From Bacteroidetes bacterium GWF2_35_48 (GTDB lineage Bacteria > Bacteroidota > Bacteroidia > Bacteroidales > GWF2-35-48): a DNA stretch of 64,000 nucleotides. The notes beneath the pieces were generated by a model. It searched no databases. It was not told where the DNA came from and was given only the letters and a program-made list of their open reading frames with translations. How positions within the stretch are numbered: the stretch's first letter is position 1; each line of letters begins with the position of its first letter. Location: the NCBI GenBank assembly GCA_001769125.1, contig MEOG01000041.1:62001-126000 (forward strand). The letters are read 5' to 3'. Position numbers and translations under genes: made by a program. Below, piece by piece: positions 46,724 through 56,500 of the stretch.

Positions 46724-48247
46724 ATGTCAGAAGATATATTAAATTTCGAGCTGCCCATTGACGAAACCTCAATCATCAAAGTTATTGGTGTAGGTGGAGG
46801 CGGAAGCAATGCTGTTAATTACATGTATGAAACAGGCATAAAAGATGTAGGCTTTGTCGTTTGCAATACAGATGCGCAGGCATTAAAACGCAGCCCTATT
46901 CCAAATAAAATTCAACTGGGGATGACTCTAACAGAAGGTCGTGGTGCCGGCAACAAACCCGAACAGGGGAAACAGGCTGCCATAGAAAGTCTTGATGACA
47001 TTCTGAAGATACTCGAAGACAATACAAAAATGGTTTTCATCACTGCGGGAATGGGCGGAGGAACAGGAACCGGAGCTGCGCCGATTATTGCAAAAGCAGC
47101 TAAAGAAAGAGATATTCTGACAGTGGGTATTATAACGATACCTTTTAAATTTGAAGGACCTCTGCGTTTTGAACAAGCGATTCAAGGCATAGCAGAAATG
47201 AGACAGTATGTTGATTCCCTTCTGGTAATTAACAATGAAAAACTCCGTGAAATTCATGGCAATCAAAAAATTTCAGAAGCATTCAAGAGAGCAGATAACG
47301 TCTTGGCAATAGCTGCGAAAGGAATTGCTGAAATTATAACGGTACATGGTTACGTAAATGTTGACTTTGAAGATGTAAAAACAGTAATGAAACAAAGCGG
47401 TGTAGCACTTATGGGATCTGCATCCGCAGAAGGAGAAAACCGAGCAGCCGATGCCATCAAAGAAGCCTTAAATTCTCCTTTGCTTAACAACAATGATATA
47501 AACGGCGCAAAAAATATTCTGCTGAATATTACTTCCGGAACCGAAGAAATTACCATGGATGAAGTTGGCGAAATCACAGACCACGTGCTGCGTTCGGTTA
47601 AAACATCCGCAAATATTATATGGGGGAATGGTGCTGATGAAAATCTTGGAAATAAAATTAATGTTACAATTATTGCAACCGGATTTGAAGCAAACAGCAT
47701 TCCTGAACTTACCACCTATGAGCCTGTTGATACACGAAAAGTCGAACTCGACAAAAAGGAAGAAGAAAAAATAATTGTAATTCCTGAAGAAAACAACGAA
47801 GTCGACATAATTGAAATCATAGATGAAGTGCAAGAAATCGAACATTATGAAGAACCAATAAATGAAACGAAGGCAACAATCAGCAACAACAATGAACCTG
47901 AGTTGTTTTCCTTTAATAAAGAAAAAGAAGAGGATGTAACAAATTTTCAGGTAAAGCCTGTTTCACAAGCAAGGGAAAGCACTGAAGTAAAACAACTTTC
48001 CATGCCACTTGAAGAGACTAAAACCATGCGTGAAAAATTTGAAAAAATAAAAGCGCTCAGCAACCTCAGCGATTCGCATGTAGAAAAAATGGAAAACGAG
48101 CCGGCTTACAAAAGACTTCAAAAAAATATTGCTAAAGAAGAAACGAAACAAGAAACGGAAGTATCACGATTTACCGCATCAACTGATAGTAACAACAACA
48201 TACAGATACGCGAAAACAATCCCTATTTACACGACAAAGTAGACTAA
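46724..48247 (+). CDS. ftsZ: Cell division GTPase FtsZ
   Basis: 507 residues. The tubulin-like GTPase domain (about 15-320) has IKVIGVGGGGSNAVNYM, the tubulin signature FITAGMGGGTGTGAAPII (about 105-122), the switch region TIPFKFEGPLRFEQA, and the T7-loop area VNVDFEDVKTVM. An unusually long, Glu/Lys/Asn-rich linker (about 340-490) leads to a short conserved C-terminal tail (RENNPYLHDKVD) that should bind FtsA. It forms the Z-ring at mid-cell. It is the last gene of the dcw cluster. Confidence 0.98.
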   Translation: MSEDILNFELPIDETSIIKVIGVGGGGSNAVNYMYETGIKDVGFVVCNTDAQALKRSPIPNKIQLGMTLTEGRGAGNKPEQGKQAAIESLDDILKILEDNTKMVFITAGMGGGTGTGAAPIIAKAAKERDILTVGIITIPFKFEGPLRFEQAIQGIAEMRQYVDSLLVINNEKLREIHGNQKISEAFKRADNVLAIAAKGIAEIITVHGYVNVDFEDVKTVMKQSGVALMGSASAEGENRAADAIKEALNSPLLNNNDINGAKNILLNITSGTEEITMDEVGEITDHVLRSVKTSANIIWGNGADENLGNKINVTIIATGFEANSIPELTTYEPVDTRKVELDKKEEEKIIVIPEENNEVDIIEIIDEVQEIEHYEEPINETKATISNNNEPELFSFNKEKEEDVTNFQVKPVSQARESTEVKQLSMPLEETKTMREKFEKIKALSNLSDSHVEKMENEPAYKRLQKNIAKEETKQETEVSRFTASTDSNNNIQIRENNPYLHDKVD

Positions 48248-48285
48248 CGGAAGATGAACTTGTAATCTAAAAAATTATTGAAAAT

Positions 48286-48332
48286 GTTGCAGGTTGCAGG
48301 TTACAGGTTACATGCAACCTGCAACCTGCAAC
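48286..48332. repeat. Perfect 17-base inverted repeat after ftsZ
   Basis: GTTGCAGGTTGCAGGTT (48286-48302) and AACCTGCAACCTGCAAC (48316-48332) are exact reverse complements with a 13-base loop. The hairpin lies 38 bases after the ftsZ stop and 40 before yqeY. It lacks a T-run, so it is more likely a REP-type or mRNA-stability element than a classical terminator. Confidence 0.85.
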
Positions 48333-48372
48333 AAAATTAAAAAATAACTTACTTTCAAAGAATAATAAAACT

Positions 48373-48822
48373 ATGGCATTAGAAGAAAAAATCAACAACG
48401 ACATTAAAGCAGCAATGCTTGCAAGAGATCAGGCAAAATTGCTTGCGCTTCGCGCAGTTAAAGCCGAAATTATCATGGCTAAAACATCGGGCGCTGGAAA
48501 TATAATAACATCCGACACTGAATTAAAAATTCTTCAAAAATTAGTTAAACAAAGAAAAGAAGCTGCTCTGGTGTACAAACAGCAGGGGCGCGAAGATCTT
48601 TACACACAGGAAGAATTCGAAGCATCCGTTATTGAAGCATATCTTCCTAAACAAATGAGCGAAGAAGAAATAATTACAGATCTGAAAAAAATCATTGCAG
48701 AAACCGGAGCCACATCTGTAAAAGAAATGGGCAAGGTAATGGGAATTGCAAGCAAACATTTTGCAGGAAAAGCAGATAATAAAATAGTATCCGATAAAAT
48801 CAAAGAGCTTCTTGGTTCATAA
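48373..48822 (+). CDS. GatB/YqeY domain protein
   Basis: 149 residues, all YqeY-like. The N-terminus has KINNDIKAAMLARDQAKLLA followed by LRAVKAEI, and the C-terminus EAYLPKQMSEEEI...VKEMGKVMGIASKHFAGKAD. The fold matches the tRNA-binding tail domain of GatB. The family may act in tRNA-dependent amidation or tRNA-related steps, but the role is unproven. It stands behind the ftsZ hairpin and is followed by a strong terminator. Confidence 0.92.
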   Translation: MALEEKINNDIKAAMLARDQAKLLALRAVKAEIIMAKTSGAGNIITSDTELKILQKLVKQRKEAALVYKQQGREDLYTQEEFEASVIEAYLPKQMSEEEIITDLKKIIAETGATSVKEMGKVMGIASKHFAGKADNKIVSDKIKELLGS

Positions 48823-48833
48823 TTCTTTTCAGT

Positions 48834-48857
48834 AAGCGGGTGCAGCCCGCTTTTTTT
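48834..48857 (+). terminator. Intrinsic terminator after yqeY
   Basis: Stem AAGCGGG/CCCGCTT with loop TGCAG followed by seven T; 11 bases after the yqeY stop. Confidence 0.9.
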
Positions 48858-48888
48858 ACGCCTATAGATCAACACATTATCTTTTTTC

Positions 48889-48919
48889 TTGTCAGTTTAG
48901 GTTTTAAATATTATTTTTG
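48889..48919 (+). promoter_or_regulatory. Promoter of glmS
   Basis: TTG (48889-48891), 20 bases, TATTTTTG (48912-48919), then ATG at 48963. It lies directly after the yqeY terminator, so glmS starts a new transcription unit. No glmS ribozyme-like structure was recognised in the short leader. Confidence 0.65.
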
Positions 48920-48962
48920 ATTCTTTTTCGTTTATTAATGTTATAAATTAAACCAAAATAAC

Positions 48963-50798
48963 ATGTGTGGAATTGTAGGCTATATAGGAAAAAGACAAGC
49001 ATATCCTATCATAATAAAAGGACTCAAAAGACTTGAATATCGTGGTTACGATTCAGCAGGAGTTGCTATTCTTAATGGTGAAACCCGTATTTTTAAATGC
49101 AAAGGTAAGGTTTCTGATTTGGAAGAACTGACAAAGAAAGAAGACATGACCGGTTTCATTGGAATAGGACATACACGATGGGCAACACATGGGGAGCCAA
49201 ATGATGTAAATGCGCACCCACACGCTTCAATGAACGGACATTTTGTAATTATACATAATGGTATTATTGAAAATTATTCAAGGTTAAAACAAAGACTTGA
49301 AGACAGGGGCTACATTTTTAAAAGTGAAACAGACACTGAAGTCCTTGCCAACCTCATCGAATATATTTACATGAAAGGGAATGTATCAGCTGAAATTGCT
49401 GTACGCCTTGCCCTGACAAAAGTTATCGGTGCCTACGGAATTATTGTTATATGCAAAGATGAAAAAGAACAACTCATTGCAGCCAGAAAAGGAAGTCCGC
49501 TCGTTATCGGGATTGGAGACGGAGAATATTTCTTTGCTTCTGATGCTACTCCCATTGTTGAGTACACGCACAGTGTAATATATATGAACGACAACAATGT
49601 TGCTGTAATAAAAAACAACGATCTTTCTCTTAAAACAATACATAACGACACGCTAACTCCTGAAGTACACACATTAGATCTTGATATTGGTGAAATCGAA
49701 AAAGGTGGTTTCGACCACTTCATGCTGAAAGAAATATTCGAGCAATCACGCTCTATTCTTGACACAATGAGAGGGCGCGTTGTTTCGGATAATCCTGAAA
49801 TTACTCTGGGCGGACTTTACCATGTGATGCCTCGCCTTATAGAAGCAAAAAGAATTATTATCATTGGCTGCGGAACCTCCTGGCATGCGGGACTTGTTGG
49901 GGAATATCTTTTTGAAGAGTTCGCCAGAATTCCGGTAGAAGTAGAATACGCATCAGAATTCCGGTACAGAAATCCGGTTATATTTAAAGACGATGTTGTT
50001 ATAGCAATAAGCCAGAGCGGTGAAACAGCAGATACGCTTGCTGCAATTAAACTTGCAAAAGAAGCAGGTGCGTTAGTACTGGGAATTTGCAATGTTGTCG
50101 GATCAAGTATTCCGAGAGAAACGCACGCAGGAGTTTACACGCATGCAGGTCCAGAAATAGGTGTTGCCTCAACAAAAGCATTCACTGCCCAAGTAACAGT
50201 ACTTGCAATGATTGCTATGCACCTTGGAGACAAACGCGGCACGCTTACCAAAGAAGAATACACTGCGCTGATTAAGCACCTTACAGAAATACCCAATAAA
50301 GTTGACAAGATTCTTTCTAAAAATGAAGAATACAAAGAAATTGCAGCACTATACAAAAACTCAAACAACTTTCTCTATTTAGGTCGTGGTTACTACTTCC
50401 CCGTGGCTCTGGAAGGAGCATTAAAACTTAAAGAAATTTCTTACATACACGCAGAAGGATACCCCGCTGCTGAAATGAAACACGGACCGATTGCGCTCAT
50501 TGACGAAAAAATGCCGGTAGTTGTTATTGCCGTAAAAGATAACACCTATGATAAAATTGTAAGCAACATACAGGAAGTAAAAGCGAGAAAAGGTATTGTT
50601 ATTGCTATTGTCAATGAAGGAGACACGGTGATAAAATCAATGGCCGATCATATTATGGAAATTCCGAATTCTGATTTTGCGCTTGCACCATTGCTGGCAG
50701 TTATTCCTTTGCAACTCCTCTCCTACTACATTGCTGTAATGCGAGGATGCAATGTTGACCAGCCAAGAAATTTAGCGAAATCGGTAACAGTAGAGTAG
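48963..50798 (+). CDS. glmS: Glutamine-fructose-6-phosphate aminotransferase
   Basis: 611 residues, the usual length. The N-terminal glutamine amidotransferase domain begins MCGIVGYIG (Cys at position 2 is the nucleophile), with GHTRWATHG (about 73-81). Two SIS domains follow, with IIGCGTSWHAGLVGEYL (about 299-315), SQSGETADTLAAIK (about 345-358) and KHGPIALIDE. The C-terminus is NLAKSVTVE. It makes glucosamine-6-phosphate for UDP-GlcNAc, the precursor used by the neighbouring mur genes. Own promoter. Confidence 0.98.
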   Translation: MCGIVGYIGKRQAYPIIIKGLKRLEYRGYDSAGVAILNGETRIFKCKGKVSDLEELTKKEDMTGFIGIGHTRWATHGEPNDVNAHPHASMNGHFVIIHNGIIENYSRLKQRLEDRGYIFKSETDTEVLANLIEYIYMKGNVSAEIAVRLALTKVIGAYGIIVICKDEKEQLIAARKGSPLVIGIGDGEYFFASDATPIVEYTHSVIYMNDNNVAVIKNNDLSLKTIHNDTLTPEVHTLDLDIGEIEKGGFDHFMLKEIFEQSRSILDTMRGRVVSDNPEITLGGLYHVMPRLIEAKRIIIIGCGTSWHAGLVGEYLFEEFARIPVEVEYASEFRYRNPVIFKDDVVIAISQSGETADTLAAIKLAKEAGALVLGICNVVGSSIPRETHAGVYTHAGPEIGVASTKAFTAQVTVLAMIAMHLGDKRGTLTKEEYTALIKHLTEIPNKVDKILSKNEEYKEIAALYKNSNNFLYLGRGYYFPVALEGALKLKEISYIHAEGYPAAEMKHGPIALIDEKMPVVVIAVKDNTYDKIVSNIQEVKARKGIVIAIVNEGDTVIKSMADHIMEIPNSDFALAPLLAVIPLQLLSYYIAVMRGCNVDQPRNLAKSVTVE

Positions 50799-50818
50799 AC
50801 AATTTTTTTACACAATAT

Positions 50819-52054
50819 ATGAATATGAACATTCAGCAGATCAAGCAACGATTTGGGATTATTGGCAGTTCTGAAAAACTTGACCATGCTATTAATGTTG
50901 CGGTACAGGTAGCGCCCACAGATCTTTCTGTTCTTATTACAGGGGAAAGCGGTTCAGGAAAAGAAGTTTTCCCTCAGATAATTCATCACTTCAGCGCACG
51001 TAAACATGGTCAGTTTATTGCTGTTAATTGCGGTGCTATACCCGAAGGGACAATAGATTCAGAACTTTTTGGTCATGAAAAAGGTTCCTTCACGGGTGCT
51101 TACGACATGCGTAAAGGGTATTTTGAAGTTGCAGACAAAGGCACCATTTTTCTGGATGAAGTTGCAGAACTGCCTTTATCTACACAGGTTCGATTACTCA
51201 GAGTTCTTGAAACCGGCGAATTTTACAAAGTCGGTTCTTCTAAAGTTCAAAAAACAAATGTAAGAGTTGTGGCTGCAACAAATCTAGATGTTCAAAAAGC
51301 CATTAATAACGGAAAATTCAGAGAAGACCTGTATTACAGGTTAAATACTGTTCCGATTTATATTCCGCCGCTCAGGGAAAGAAAAGAGGACATACATTTG
51401 TTGTTCAGAAAATTTGCCGGCGATTTCGCAGAAAGATATCGTATGCCGGCGATTCAACTCGATAATGAAGCTGTCCGGATTTTAACAAATTTCAGATGGA
51501 ACGGAAATGTTAGGCAGCTAAAGAACATTACGGAGCAAATTTCAGTTATTGAACAAAAACGTGAAATCAATGCGGAAACACTGAGAAAATATGTTCCGGA
51601 TCACGATACAACAACACTCCCCGCTTTATATAATAAGCCCATTGACGAACAAACCTTTGCCAATGAAAGAGAAATTCTTTACAAAATTCTCTTTGATATG
51701 AAAAAAGACGTGAACGACCTTAAAAAGCTTGTCCACGATATCATACAGCATGAACCCGATGCTTTTACACAGGAAAAAAGAAATAAGATTTTTGAAAATA
51801 TTTACGAAGAAGCCGAGCCCCTTGTACAACAGCACACATCTGTAATTTCTGACATAAAAAGGAATAATCCAGACGATATTACAGACACAGAAGTTTTTGT
51901 CGAAGAATCATTATCTATAACAGACAAAGAAATCGAACTCATAAAAAAAGCACTGGATAGACATAAAGGCAAAAGAAAATATGCAGCTCAGGAACTTGGT
52001 ATTTCAGAGCGGACACTTTATCGGAAGCTTAAGGAGTATAATTTGGATGAATAA
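50819..52054 (+). CDS. Sigma-54-dependent transcriptional activator without receiver domain
   Basis: 411 residues. It begins almost directly with an AAA+ domain: Walker A GESGSGKE (about 42-49), the sigma-54 contact loop as GSFTGAYD (GAFTGA with S in place of A), Walker B GTIFLDEVAELP, then NVRVVAATN and FREDLYYRLNTVPI. A variable linker (about 260-360) leads to a C-terminal Fis-type helix-turn-helix (about 370-411, KRKYAAQELGISERTLYRKL). There is no sensory input domain, so control must be by partner or amount. It starts 20 bases after glmS; downstream, after a repeat gap, comes lptE. This gene-lptE-secG order is common in Bacteroidota. Confidence 0.92.
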   Translation: MNMNIQQIKQRFGIIGSSEKLDHAINVAVQVAPTDLSVLITGESGSGKEVFPQIIHHFSARKHGQFIAVNCGAIPEGTIDSELFGHEKGSFTGAYDMRKGYFEVADKGTIFLDEVAELPLSTQVRLLRVLETGEFYKVGSSKVQKTNVRVVAATNLDVQKAINNGKFREDLYYRLNTVPIYIPPLRERKEDIHLLFRKFAGDFAERYRMPAIQLDNEAVRILTNFRWNGNVRQLKNITEQISVIEQKREINAETLRKYVPDHDTTTLPALYNKPIDEQTFANEREILYKILFDMKKDVNDLKKLVHDIIQHEPDAFTQEKRNKIFENIYEEAEPLVQQHTSVISDIKRNNPDDITDTEVFVEESLSITDKEIELIKKALDRHKGKRKYAAQELGISERTLYRKLKEYNLDE

Positions 52055-52058
52055 TATT

Positions 52059-52201
52059 AATTTAGAATTAGGAATTCAATTGGAATTCAATAGGAATTCG
52101 GTAGGAATACAATTGAACATCAACCGAACACCTATTGTTGTACTATCGAATTAACAATTGAGCATCTATTGAACATCTATCGTAGCACTACCGAACATCC
52201 T
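52059..52201. repeat. Diverged copy of the murD/ftsW repeat block
   Basis: The same order as at 40450-40640: aattaggaatt, then taggaattc/taggaatac units, then gaacatc(t/a)a(t/c)-type units (about 52133-52201), but with many changes. No gene in it. Confidence 0.7.
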
Positions 52202-52258
52202 TATATTCTTTCGTATTATTAAAAATGAAGACAAAAAAATTATGTATAGAAAAACCTG

Positions 52259-52804
52259 ATGCACATTTATAAATTATATATCAAAATACGGAAACCTGAA
52301 ATACTTGCTTTTTTTTCAATTGCATATTTTTGCTTTTTTTTAATGACTGCGTGTACTGTCAGCTATTCCTTTACAGGGGCTTCTATATCGCCGGATATTA
52401 AAACAGTTTCTATTCCAAATTTTCCGAACAGGGCAGCCAATTTTCAGCCTGTATTAAGCCAAGAATTTACAGAAGCGATGAAAGATAAATTTACCTCGCA
52501 AACGAATCTACAGCTTGTTGCAGCAAACAGCGACCTGAATTTTGAAGGCGAAATTACAGATTACAAAGTGGATCCGCTTGCCATACAACAAAACCAGACT
52601 GCCTCGTTTAACAGGCTTACTATTACGATAAGAGTAAAATTTACGAATAACAAAAATCCAAAACAAGACTTTGACAACAGTTTCAGCAAGTACGAAGATT
52701 ATGAGTCATCAAAAAGCCTTGACAGTGTAGAAAAAGAATTAATAAAGCAAATAGTAAAACAATTAGTGGATGATATTTTTACAAAATCGGTTGTTAATTG
52801 GTAG
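52259..52804 (+). CDS. lptE: LPS-assembly lipoprotein LptE-like
   Basis: 181 residues. The signal peptide has a charged start and hydrophobic core (about 15-28) and ends in a lipobox (FLMTAC, Cys32). The mature part has CTVSYSFTGASISPDIKTV and the LptE pattern VSIPNFPNRAANFQPVLSQ, then LNFEGEITDYKVDP and a final helix ELIKQIVKQLVDDIF. It should be an outer-membrane lipoprotein that plugs LptD for LPS insertion. It stands between the sigma-54 activator gene and secG. The ATG at 52259 could be replaced by a later one without touching the mature protein. Confidence 0.87.
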   Translation: MHIYKLYIKIRKPEILAFFSIAYFCFFLMTACTVSYSFTGASISPDIKTVSIPNFPNRAANFQPVLSQEFTEAMKDKFTSQTNLQLVAANSDLNFEGEITDYKVDPLAIQQNQTASFNRLTITIRVKFTNNKNPKQDFDNSFSKYEDYESSKSLDSVEKELIKQIVKQLVDDIFTKSVVNW

Positions 52805-52871
52805 TGCTGGTCTTTCATTCGATTTAGGAATAGTATAACATTGTACTAATTGTGTTCAGCCAATATTTTGA

Positions 52872-52903
52872 TTTGGAAGATTTCTAAATTACATTTATAT
52901 TTG
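52872..52903 (+). promoter_or_regulatory. Promoter of the small-protein/retropepsin module
   Basis: TTTG (52872-52875), 20 bases, TATATTTG (52896-52903): a full Bacteroidota promoter. The ATG at 52920 follows after only 16 bases, so the 5' leader is very short. Confidence 0.7.
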
Positions 52904-52919
52904 AGTAAAAACAACAGTT

Positions 52920-53162
52920 ATGATACTTACAAACGAGAAACTAAAATTAAATCAAATTAAAAATCGAGCGAGAGAAACATGGGCTTTGATATATAACCCA
53001 GAATATAAGGATGGCAATATATTAATATCCGGAGAATTGATTTACTTTAACAAAGACAAGCAAAAAGTATATGAAATCTTAAAAAAAGACAAAAGCAAAA
53101 ATAAAAATTTTGCTGTTTTATATATGGGAAAAATGCCAACAAACGAAGTTTATGTTTTATGA
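52920..53162 (+). CDS. Small conserved-looking protein upstream of a retropepsin gene
   Basis: 80 residues, no signal peptide or membrane segment. The N-terminal half is helical (LKLNQIKNRARETWALIYNP), the second half basic (KKDKSKNKNFAVLYMGKM) with short strands. It resembles DUF5678-type small proteins, which I recall as neighbours of aspartic proteases, but I cannot confirm that from sequence. Its stop overlaps the start of the protease gene by four bases (ATGA), so the pair is translationally coupled. Function unknown. Confidence 0.75.
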   Translation: MILTNEKLKLNQIKNRARETWALIYNPEYKDGNILISGELIYFNKDKQKVYEILKKDKSKNKNFAVLYMGKMPTNEVYVL

Positions 53163-53545
53163 CCCACAATCAATTTAACGGCAAACATGGACTCGTATTA
53201 GTAAATGTATCAATAAAAGGGAAGAATGGAATTGGTGTATTTATTTTTGCAATTGACACCGGAGCTACAACATCATTAATAAATCAAGATGTTTTAGAAT
53301 CTCTGGGGTATCAGAAAACCGATGCTATTGATTGTATAAATATCACAACCGGCAGTAGAATTGAAAAGGCTCAACTTTATAAAATATCTTCAATTAAAGT
53401 ATTAGGATTAACAAGAAAAAATTTAAAAGTAATCTCTCATAAACTACCATACACAACATTTGTTGACGGATTATTAGGGCTTGATTTTTTCAGAAATAAA
53501 AAACTTATAATTGATTTTTCTAAAGGAAATATTACGTTAGAATAA
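53159..53545 (+). CDS. Retropepsin-like aspartic protease (clan AA)
   Basis: 128 residues, a single-lobed aspartic protease that would need to dimerise. The catalytic triplet is in FAIDTGATTSLIN (Asp of DTGA, about 36-38), and the second conserved strand/loop is VDGLLGLDFFRNKKLIID (about 102-119). No signal peptide, so it is probably cytoplasmic. It overlaps the small gene before it by 4 bases and ends 12 bases before the Glu-rich protein gene. The substrate is unknown; the neighbouring small protein is a plausible partner or target. Confidence 0.85.
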   Translation: MTHNQFNGKHGLVLVNVSIKGKNGIGVFIFAIDTGATTSLINQDVLESLGYQKTDAIDCINITTGSRIEKAQLYKISSIKVLGLTRKNLKVISHKLPYTTFVDGLLGLDFFRNKKLIIDFSKGNITLE

Positions 53546-53557
53546 CATTTTAATGAA

Positions 53558-56500
53558 ATGAACAGGGAAAAATTCATAGCATATCTTAAAAATCCTGAAA
53601 CGCTGAATGAAAGCAGCCTGATGGACGTCATGGAAGTGGTGCGTGAATATCCCTATTTTCAGACCGCACATTTGCTTTTATTGAAAAATCTACATAATCA
53701 GGAAGACATTAAATACAACAATCAGCTTAAAGTCTCCTCTGCATACATTACAGACAGAAAAATATTACACAAGCTGATTTTCTCCAAACTCATTCAAAAT
53801 GTTTCTGTAGCGCAACAAATACCCGTGTACGATGAACAAATAGAAATTTCTATTCCTGTTGCAAAAACTTCTGAAACACAAATTCCGGTTATCAGCAAAG
53901 AAAAAATTGAAGAAAAATCAACGATAGAGGCATTACCGGAAGAAATCTCTAATAATACAGAAACGTTGATTCCTGAAATTTCAGACATACCTGCAGACCC
54001 GGAAAAAATTTCTGAAACAAAAATTTCTGCAAAAGAAGAATTCATACCTGAGCAGGAACAGATTATTGAAGAAAATACAACAACAAATATTTATGAAGAA
54101 AAAATAGATGAAAATATAATTTCTGATGTTACAGATTTTATTCCTGAAGAAAAAATAACAGAACCTGAAAATACAGAAATAATTGAAGAAATCACTGAAA
54201 AAACATCAGAAAAAGAAACTGAAATTCAATCAGAAATTCTTCCAATTGTTCTTGTAGAAAAAACAGATGAAATTAAACAAGAAATTATTCCCGAAGAAAT
54301 AATAAATGAAGAAATTCTGTCTGAACTTACCGAGGATAATACTGAATTAATAACTGTTCCAGAGGTTTCAGAAGTTGAGACGGAAAATAATTCTGAATAT
54401 TCTGAAATAAAAGAAACAAAAAATAAAGTACATTCAGTACAAGTATTTTCAGAAGAAAAAACAAACGATGAGATTACAGAACTAGCCTCTGACGTAAAAG
54501 AAGAGACTCTTATTGAATCAAATCAATTTGCGAATGCAACACCTATATCAGAAAAAGAACAGAAAATTTCATTAAAAGAGTATGATGGAGATATGCCTAT
54601 TGAAGTAAGTTTACACAAAGAAGAATATATTCAACCATCAATAGAAAAAACAGAAATCAAAGAAATTACTCCATCTGAAACCAAATCTCCTGCTGAATTA
54701 ATATTAAACCGCTTGGCTGAAATTGCTGCTAAGAAAAAAGATGTACCGGAAATTTCAGATATAGAAAAAACTGAAAGAAAAATTTCAGAAACTCCGGTAT
54801 CTGTAATTAAATCTGATGTAGATAAGCCCAAAAGAAAAAGTTTCATTGACCCGAATATAGAAACCATTGCTGATAAAATTTTAAGAGAGCTGAAAGAAAA
54901 AAGGACAAAAACTATTGAAATTTCTGAAAAAGAAAAATCTAAAATTATTATCGAAGAATTTATTACGGAAAAAACGGCGCTTGTAGAAGTTCCAACTAAA
55001 GATGAAAACTTAATTTTCCCCGAACAATTGTATCAAGAATTTCAAGTTACTGAAGCCATCGAAAGCCCCATCTCTACTAATGTTACTGAAACAAAAACAG
55101 AGGAAGAAATTTCTGGTACAATAACTGAAACAGAAAGCGCAGTTGAAACAAATATTAGTGAAGAAAAAATTTCTGATGAAATTCCAGAACTGCTTTCAGA
55201 TGTATTACCAACAGAAGAAATAAGAGAAATTGAAATTTCGGATGAAACATTAATCGTTACGGAAAGTATACATCAAGATATACCTGTTACTGAAACCATC
55301 GAAAGCCCTATCCCTACTGATGTTATCGAAACAAAAACAGAAAAAGAAATTTCTGACACAATAACTGAAACCGAAAGCGTAGTTGAAACATCCATTACAA
55401 ATGAAACCATTGCTGTTAAAATTCTACGAGAGCTGAAAGAAAAAAGGATAAAAACTGCTGAAATTTCTGAAAAAGAAAAATCTAAAATTATTATCGAAGA
55501 ATCTATTTCGGAAAAAACTGCGCTTGCAGAAGCTCTAACTAAAAATGAAAGCTTAATTTTCTCGGAACAAATACAGCAAAAAATTCAAATTACTGAAGCC
55601 AACGAAAGCCTCAACCCTACTGATGTTCCTGAAACAAAAACAGAAGAAGAAATTTCTGACAAAATATCTGAAACGGAAAGCACGGTAGAAACATCCATTG
55701 CTGATGAAAAAATTGCTGACGAAATCCCAGAGCTGCTTTCAGATGCAGTACCAACAGAAGAAATAAGAAAAATTGAAATTTCGGATGAAACGAACAAATC
55801 CGTTTCTGAAATCACTAAAACAATATCTGAAAAAGTTGCAGAAAAAGAGCCGGATGTCATAATCAGCAAAGAGAAGAAAAAATCTTATTTTGTTAATTCC
55901 GAAAACGATAGCATTGCAGATAAAATACTACGACAAATTCAGGAGCGCCGTGAAAAACTCTTAAAGCCCTCTGAACATTCAATACCTGTTTCAGACGAAC
56001 CACAGAAAGAAAAAACTGAAATACTACAGGTTTTAACCGAAAAAGAAACCCTTGTTCCTGTTGAAGAAATAATACAGGAAAAAGCCGTTACAATGTCCGA
56101 AAAGCCAGAAGAAAAACAAGATATTCTGCAATCAGAAAAAATGGCTGAAATATTATCGGTTGAAAAACCTGTTACAGAAAAAGAAGAACAAGTATTTGAA
56201 GAATATATCATCTCTTCATACGAGGAAATCCCGGCTGATGAAGCAGAAATTCCGGAACATATTATACAAGAAATTTTTGCATCTGAAGAACCAATAGAGA
56301 AATATGTAGAAGAAATCATAGTTAAAAAAACCATTATTCAGGAAATTTCAGAAATTAAAGAACCAGCAGTTAAAGAAGAAAAAATTCCGGATGCTGAGGT
56401 AATTATAAATACACCTGAAGCTCCTGTAAAAGCCAAAGAAAGGGACAAGGAAAAAGAAAAAATTGCGGAAAAAATAGTAGAACAGCTTCAGAAATACCGT

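Noticed and set aside
48286-48332. Classical intrinsic terminator after ftsZ
   Set aside because: Strong stem, but no T-run follows; described as an inverted repeat instead.
48920-48962. glmS ribozyme before glmS
   Set aside because: The leader after the -7 box is only about 40 bases and A/T-rich; no room for the ribozyme core.
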